From Haberlea rhodopensis (lineage: Eukaryota > Streptophyta > Magnoliopsida > Lamiales > Gesneriaceae), in NCBI GenBank assembly GCA_907163345.1, contig CAJQUN010000439.1:124001-188000 (forward strand): DNA of 64,000 nucleotides. Reading direction: 5' to 3'. The translations under genes and the position numbers were made by a program. Under the pieces are notes generated by a model. The model did no database searches. It saw nothing but the letters and a program-made list of their open reading frames with translations, and was not told where the DNA came from. Shown one piece after another: positions 58,745-64,000 of the stretch. Positions within the stretch are counted from its first letter, which is position 1, and every line of letters starts with the position of its first letter.

Positions 58745-60430
58745 TCAATGGCAGTGGCGTCGTAATCGATGTCCAGACTGACTCTGAAGAAACTCAGTCT
58801 GCTCCCTCGCCACCAGCCAAGCCTCTTCCCAAGAAGCCAAGAACCTAGATTACCAAGCCCAGCAAAACCTTACCTCTCAAAGCCTTACCCATATTGCCTC
58901 CAACAAAAGCCACCCCTGCACCCCAACCTACAACCCAAATTTCAACCACTTCAACCACTGCACCAACGTAACCATCCGAGTCCCCTCTACCATTCCCGTG
59001 GTCAAAGGGATTGTTATCACTGAGTTGGGCGACTATACCCAATCAGGGATCAAGTCCCCTCCCTCCACCGGCAAGGGCAAAACCCTTCTCTCCGAACCAC
59101 TCTCCTATAAGCCCAATCTGCAGCACAGAGAGCAATTGACATTGCTATGGAGGACGTTGAAGAAAAAGTGAAGGAGCTCATTGTGGTTTTTGATGAGTAC
59201 GTCGAATACAGAACGATCAACCACATTGAGAAGTTCTTCGGCAAACTCAGACGCCTTCAGAAAATGGAAGAAGAAGTTCTGAAGGGGACAGAGACCGATG
59301 ATGTTCGGATTGCTGTGCAGCGCAAAGAGCTCTTTAAGGCCAATCAAAGATTCAAACTGGCGTCTCTGCTCTTAACTGCTAAGAAAGCGAACTTCGATCC
59401 GAATGTTCCAACTGTCAGAGATGATGGGGCTGTTATTGCTCAATTAGAGATGGATATTCATGCTCTACATTTAGCTGTCCGCTTTCAACGACAGAAAATC
59501 AGCATATCCACTCCAGTAACCAGCCTGGATCATCCCTCTGCAAGCAAAACTCTGGCAGAACCTTTCATTGAGGTTATTCCCTCTGGAGCAGCAGATCAGA
59601 CAGCAGATCGCGCAGCAGATCAGACAGCGGAGCAGCCATTGCCTAATGCTCCGTCTGCTACAGAAGATGAACCATTGAATGTCTTGTTGGACTCTCCAAC
59701 AACATCTATTCCTTTGGGATCGTCAGACTCCCACGTTCAAATCAGTCCAACCGCAGAACTTGCAACAGTTGGCGCACCAGAGTTCGTTGATCCGGATCTG
59801 GTGGTATCCACAGTTGTTGCAGCTCTACAAATTGAGGAGCCCTCCAGACCCAGCACTCCTCCAGTCCAATCAGATGAAGATATGGCTTTCATACAAGCAT
59901 TCTCTTCGGATCTGGTCACCTTGATCCGGTCCGAAAGTCACCAAGCTGCTGTATCTTCACTTGTACCGATTGCTAAGAAGATGATCATGCATTGTCATCA
60001 TCAGATCACTCTCCAAGCCGACAATCTGATGCACCTCCATTTCTGGCAAGGACCCTTCAGCACTTATCTGACAACTGCATGTCACTCTCTCAACGTGTTC
60101 TAGAAGTTCATCAAGGTCAGAGGCTTACAACTTTGGACTTTGATTCATTCAAAGAGAAGATGACAGCCAGTATTGGCAGCCTTCAGCGAGGACTGAACGA
60201 TTTGTTCTCTCAGCAAGCCACTTATAAGAACAGCCTGAGAAAAGAGCAGATCGAGCTGGCCACTGAAGTCAGAGCATCCGTCGCCAACTCCCTTCGCGCT
60301 CAAGATACTCGTCTTGACGCTATCAGCGCTCAGCTAGCATAAGTTGTAGATATTCTCCAAGAGATTGCTGCTGACAAAAAGGGGGAAAAGGAAAAAAGAC
60401 TTCAAGCCGCATCAGTCTCAGTCTTCAAGA
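58745..60430 (+). pseudogene. Extra ORF of the truncated copia relative
   Basis: VQTDSEETQSAPSPPAKPLP near 58770 and GIVITELGDYTQSGIK near 59010 match the nested copy but lie in frames with stops. The main open frame, 59147-60103, runs MEDVEEKVKELIVVFDEYVE, FFGKLRRLQKMEEEVLKGTE and VIAQLEMDIHALHLAVRFQR. It shifts near 59990 to a frame with ARTLQHLSDNCMSLSQRVLE, DFDSFKEKMTAS and FSQQATYKNSLRKEQIELAT, ending with TAA at 60340-60342 and further DKKGEK beyond. The C-terminal half is predicted helical. The part homologous to the first 250 residues of the nested copy is lost. Function unknown. Confidence 0.75.
60376..60389 (+). promoter_or_regulatory. Second polypurine tract (truncated relative)
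   Basis: AAAAAGGGGGAAAA, about 305 bp upstream of the terminal tract AAAAAGGGGGAATT (60681-60694) that abuts the LTR. Confidence 0.45.
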
Positions 60431-60510
60431 AAATAGATTGTTTATATATTCAGACTGTCTGTATGCAAGACTGTTGATCAATAAAGAAAATCTTTCTTTG
60501 TTAAGTCATT

Positions 60511-60592
60511 GTTCATTTATTTTGAACTAAACTGAAAGGCTTAATAATAAAAGGAAATCGATCCAACTTAATAATGTTCATTTATTTTGAAC
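60511..60592. repeat. Pair of GTTCATTTATTTTGAAC near-palindromes
   Basis: Identical copies at 60511-60527 and 60576-60592, equivalent to those at 27510-27593 in the nested element. Confidence 0.75.
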
Positions 60593-60694
60593 AAGAAGAA
60601 GTAATCGATCCGAAAGTATACGCTTCAGAGTTCTTATCAGACTGGTTTAAAAGACTTAAAAGCTAGGTTATGTCATCATCAAAAAGGGGGAATT

Positions 60695-61867
60695 TGTTAG
60701 TTCCGAACCTTATCGATGAGATTTTAAAGACGACAAAAGATATCAGACCGGATCGAGAGAAATCAGACTGACCAGATCGATCGCCCAAAACAGATCAAGC
60801 TGATATGATGACAAAGCATATCAGACCGGATCGAGGGAAATCAGACTGACCAGATCGATATCTCACAACAGAACAAGCTGATAAAGCATATCACATATCA
60901 GACCAGATCGATGGATATCAGACTGACTAGATCGAAGCTTCAGATCGATCTCAATATTTATCAGATCAGAGCAGTCAAGGATGCATAAAGAATGGCTCTT
61001 CAGTCCGAATCATTAACGGCTATTTATTGTAGCATTTAATGTCGTAATTAATGCTACAAAGGACCAAAGACTGAAAATTGCCATAAAAGGTAAGAAGACA
61101 AAGAAGAGCTTACCTGACAGTCGCCGAAAGCATGAACCAGAACGGCAAGTATCCTGAAGAAGAAGACTGTAGCTTACTCAGAAATTAAGCAGAGTCAAGA
61201 GTTGCACATTAAAGGAAATAATGTCATTGGTACATGCAACTATAAAAGGATGCAACAGAAGAGCTCAAGATATAGTCTGAAAAATTGAAAAACGCACAAG
61301 AAAGCAAAACAGCACAAGCTTACAAGCTCAGAAGCTCTCGAGCTGAACTTATTCTTAAGCACGATTACTTTGTAATATTTGATCAGTTAGGATCACTGTG
61401 CGCATCTTGTGTATTCTGTACTGAAAAACAAAAGTGAGAAACAAATTGTAACTGTCAGACAGAGAGTGTCTGAACAGATTGAGTGACTAGGAGTTTCAGA
61501 CTGGTAGTGAGGTAAATCCAGCCTGAATCGGATTTGTACAACAGGATTGTATAAATCATAGTCTTCTAGTATAAACCTTCCTTAATTGGAAGAAGGGGAG
61601 ACGTAGAAGGATTACACCACCTTCGAACTTCCAGAAACATATTCTGTGTTCTTATCTTTCTGCACTTGTTCTTTCATTCAAGCCATCGAGCCGCTCTTAC
61701 AAATATAAACAGACAGTTCCGCACTTATACATTTAGTGGTCTGTTCTATAAAGGAGTTGATTAAGAAACAGATTTCTTTCACTAATCCGAAAGAAATCAC
61801 AAGGGATTAAATTTTAGAAGGAGTGTTCATTCACCCCCCCTCTAAACACTCCGGACCGATCCTAACA
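60695..61867 (+). repeat. 3' LTR of the truncated copia relative
   Basis: 1,173 bp, TGTTAGTTCC...GATCCTAACA, directly after the polypurine tract. TATAAAAG at 61241-61248 is a likely TATA box. Homologous to the LTRs at 26273 and 35560, including the GTGTTCATTCACC...CTAAACACTCC end. Confidence 0.92.
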
Positions 61868-62830
61868 GTGCTTGTATCGGATTCCTTACATAGCTCTCAA
61901 CATGCATTGCTCCAAGCATGCCTAGCTTTGAGCATGCCAAGCTCCCAACATTCTAGCTCCAGCCATGCCAAGCTAACAAACATGCTACACTCCTAGCAAG
62001 CCAACAACTTGGTTTAAGCAAGCTAGTGGGCAAGCTCAGAGCTCGCCCGTGCCACCTACCAGACGGGATCAGAACTTTCCTGACGGCCTCTCTGGTCCAT
62101 ATTAGCCTTCCCAAGCAACCCCACTAATCAAGCATGCCAAGCTACCAAGTGCCAATACGTCTCCTCGAGGGGAAAAAGCCTTAAAGGTCCGATAAATATC
62201 TTGAGTGACCTCAGTAGTGATATGAAATCACGACTAGGCGTAAGTTCCCAAGATGGTCCATCACCTATTTTCATATGATGGTTCCCTATGGCATCTAGTG
62301 TGGTCCCCTAGTGTTCCCCTCGGGTAGCATCACTCACAGTGAGAAACCTAACTTCCGGTGGGCATGGTCGCGAGCTAAGATCCTAGTTGGCATGGATGAG
62401 CTAAACTTCATAGCACGGCCTCACAAATCAGATTCAACATACAACTCATATCTCCAAGTACAAATCGGATCACAAAAGGTTGCAAGCATATCGTACGGGG
62501 AAAGTGACATCCTCTGGTTCCCGGCATAAATCAGATCCTAAAGGTTGTGAGCATATCGTAAGGGGAGAGTGACACCTACTGGTCCCCACCATTAGCTTCA
62601 GAAGATGTCCCCTAGGCCCCTGACAGACGGTTAAAGGTTGTCTCATCTTCGTTCCCTATAAATACCAGGTATGCTGACGGGAATAAGGTATTCACTCTAC
62701 TCATAATTTTAAATTCATCTCGTTACTCTGCCCTTTTGTCGATTTCTGACTTGAGCGTCGGAGGGACTCACCGACATCCTTCCTTCTCTCTTCTCACACT
62801 CGTTCAACTCGGGGTCCATAATTATCGATA
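61868..62830 (+). repeat. Probable LTR fragment of another retrotransposon
   Basis: CTATAAATACC at 62657-62667 is a TATA-like site. Downstream, TGACTTGAGCGTCGGAGG (62747-62764) is a motif common in the R/U5 region of plant LTRs, especially Ty3-type. Upstream are repeated CAAGC/AGCATGCC motifs and GTCCCC/GGGGA blocks. No partner LTR in the window. Confidence 0.4.
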
Positions 62831-63576
62831 TTTGAATAGCGGTCAAAATGTTGTGTTTAAATTGTTGTATGATTTAAAAATTTTAAGTTATACGTACCAT
62901 CAACTATAGCTTACATGGATTCTCTATGATAGAATGTCTTAATCGAAATAATTAGATTCGACGAATTTTTTTAAATTGTTTCTATAAGCCGTAAGACATT
63001 GTTTTATAATATTCATTGAATGTTTCATTAATTCGATATTCACCCTTGTTGATTCGTCTCAATCATTCAAGCGATAATATAAGGAACTAAATATTCAATT
63101 GCAATTAAAAATGATTGATTCTATATTACATTCGAATTTAGGACAAATTTCACATCGAGGTAGTTGCAATTTACCATCTATCGTATTGTGAATATGCACA
63201 TTAACTTTAATGGTTTGTAAAATATAGCTCACCGTCTCCCTCCATTATATTCAAAAAAATTAGATTGTCGTGACAAAAATACCATCGTTTAGGGTGATAT
63301 TTTGCACATACTCACAAGGGTGTGCTGCATATTCCGAATCACAAGCAGACAACTTGCATATAAGAAGTCATGTGTAAAGCAAATCATATGTGGAGACAAT
63401 ATTTTATACATATTCACAAACTGTAATATATAAATTGTCTTTTTTTAAATCACATATGATAAACTGTCTGTTTAAAAAAACTTCGTTTGTTTCCATGTCA
63501 AACACCACTTCACATCAAATGAGTTTGCAGTTCCACATCGTGACAAATATTATATCTTATTTTTGTTTTTGATGTC

Positions 63577-63611
<35 letters not shown>

Positions 63612-64000
63612 GAATTTTTGTCAGGGTGAATTACTGAATTTTTCGTGTGATAATATTTATGTTGTATTAAATGCATGGAATTTGTGCAAAGGGAATATTT
63701 GCAGGCCGCTTGTTCATGAAGATAAGGTGATTCTCAGTTTACCCATTTGACACGATTTGTCAACCGGTCCCATGCCTTCTACATATTTTTAGTAAAATAG
63801 TTCAATAAATTACAAAAAATCTATATTTTCAAGAAATTTCAAATAAAATTCAAATATTCACCGTTTACTAAAATTATACTAATAATAATTATATAACTCA
63901 AATGTTTACCATTTTATTAAAAAATATATCTTATGATAATGATATAATTCAAATATTGTAAACCATGATACCGAGTTGTCCCGGCTCGTTATTACCCAAT
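62831..64000. other. AT-rich spacer, no gene seen
   Basis: Contains an (AT)n run at 63579-63609. No credible coding region or terminal repeats. Confidence 0.55.

Larger units (their letters stand above)
58745..61867 (+). mobile_element. 3' part of a copia element related to the nested one
   Basis: Contains the extra ORF, the near-palindrome pair, both polypurine tracts and a 3' LTR in the same order as the 26-36 kb element, on the opposite strand. Gag, pol and 5' LTR are missing on the left, so this is a truncated copy; the cut is near 58740. Confidence 0.85.

Overview
The window is nuclear DNA of a flowering plant, almost certainly a eudicot. The signs are initiator-Met-tRNA primer sites of Ty1/copia elements, a MULE carrying a plant mobile domain gene with plant-type introns, a BED-finger hAT element, and AT-rich spacers. 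An extra ORF after pol in one copia family resembles, from memory, uncharacterised proteins abundant in Gesneriaceae/Lamiales; that placement is a weak inference. No ordinary host gene is convincingly complete. One short two-exon candidate lies near 24.26 kb. No rRNA, tRNA or CRISPR was seen.

Layout. 1-5835: a minus-strand Ty1/copia element whose 3' part runs off the left edge (5' LTR 5462-5835). 5836-7208: spacer with a short LTR-element relic. 7214-14883: a full-length sister copy with two 393-bp LTRs and a GCATG target-site duplication (TSD). 14970-15845: a retroposed insert with a short A-run and a perfect 26-bp TSD. 17432-22755: a complete Mutator-like element (MULE) with a 10-bp TSD, about 136-bp TIRs, arrays of short palindromes, a five-exon plant mobile domain gene on plus and a MuDR-type transposase on minus, the two overlapping tail to tail. 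22931-23631: an internally deleted pogo/Tigger element. 25797-39112: a plus-strand copia element lacking integrase, RT and RNase H; its 5' LTR was split by a 10.4-kb minus-strand copia element (26273-36653, TSD GTTTA) that carries a long extra ORF after pol. 39190-39615: RTE-type LINE relic. 39833-40305: lone LTR of the next family. 43170-52863: a 9.7-kb LTR element (503-bp LTRs, TSD CATAT) without recognisable gag-pol, filled with tandem arrays; a 3.2-kb hAT element sits inside one array (46863-50068). 56000-56620: another array of short palindromes. 57217-57877: copia RT/RNase H fragment. 58745-61867: 3' part of a plus-strand relative of the 26-36 kb element, with the same extra ORF. 61868-62830: probable LTR fragment. 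The rest is AT-rich spacer.

How the parts relate. The window is a nested stack of transposons: several insertions can be ordered because one interrupts another and the TSDs are preserved. Most coding regions are broken by stops and frameshifts. The exceptions are the two genes inside the MULE, both open along their length, which makes that element the most interesting unit here.
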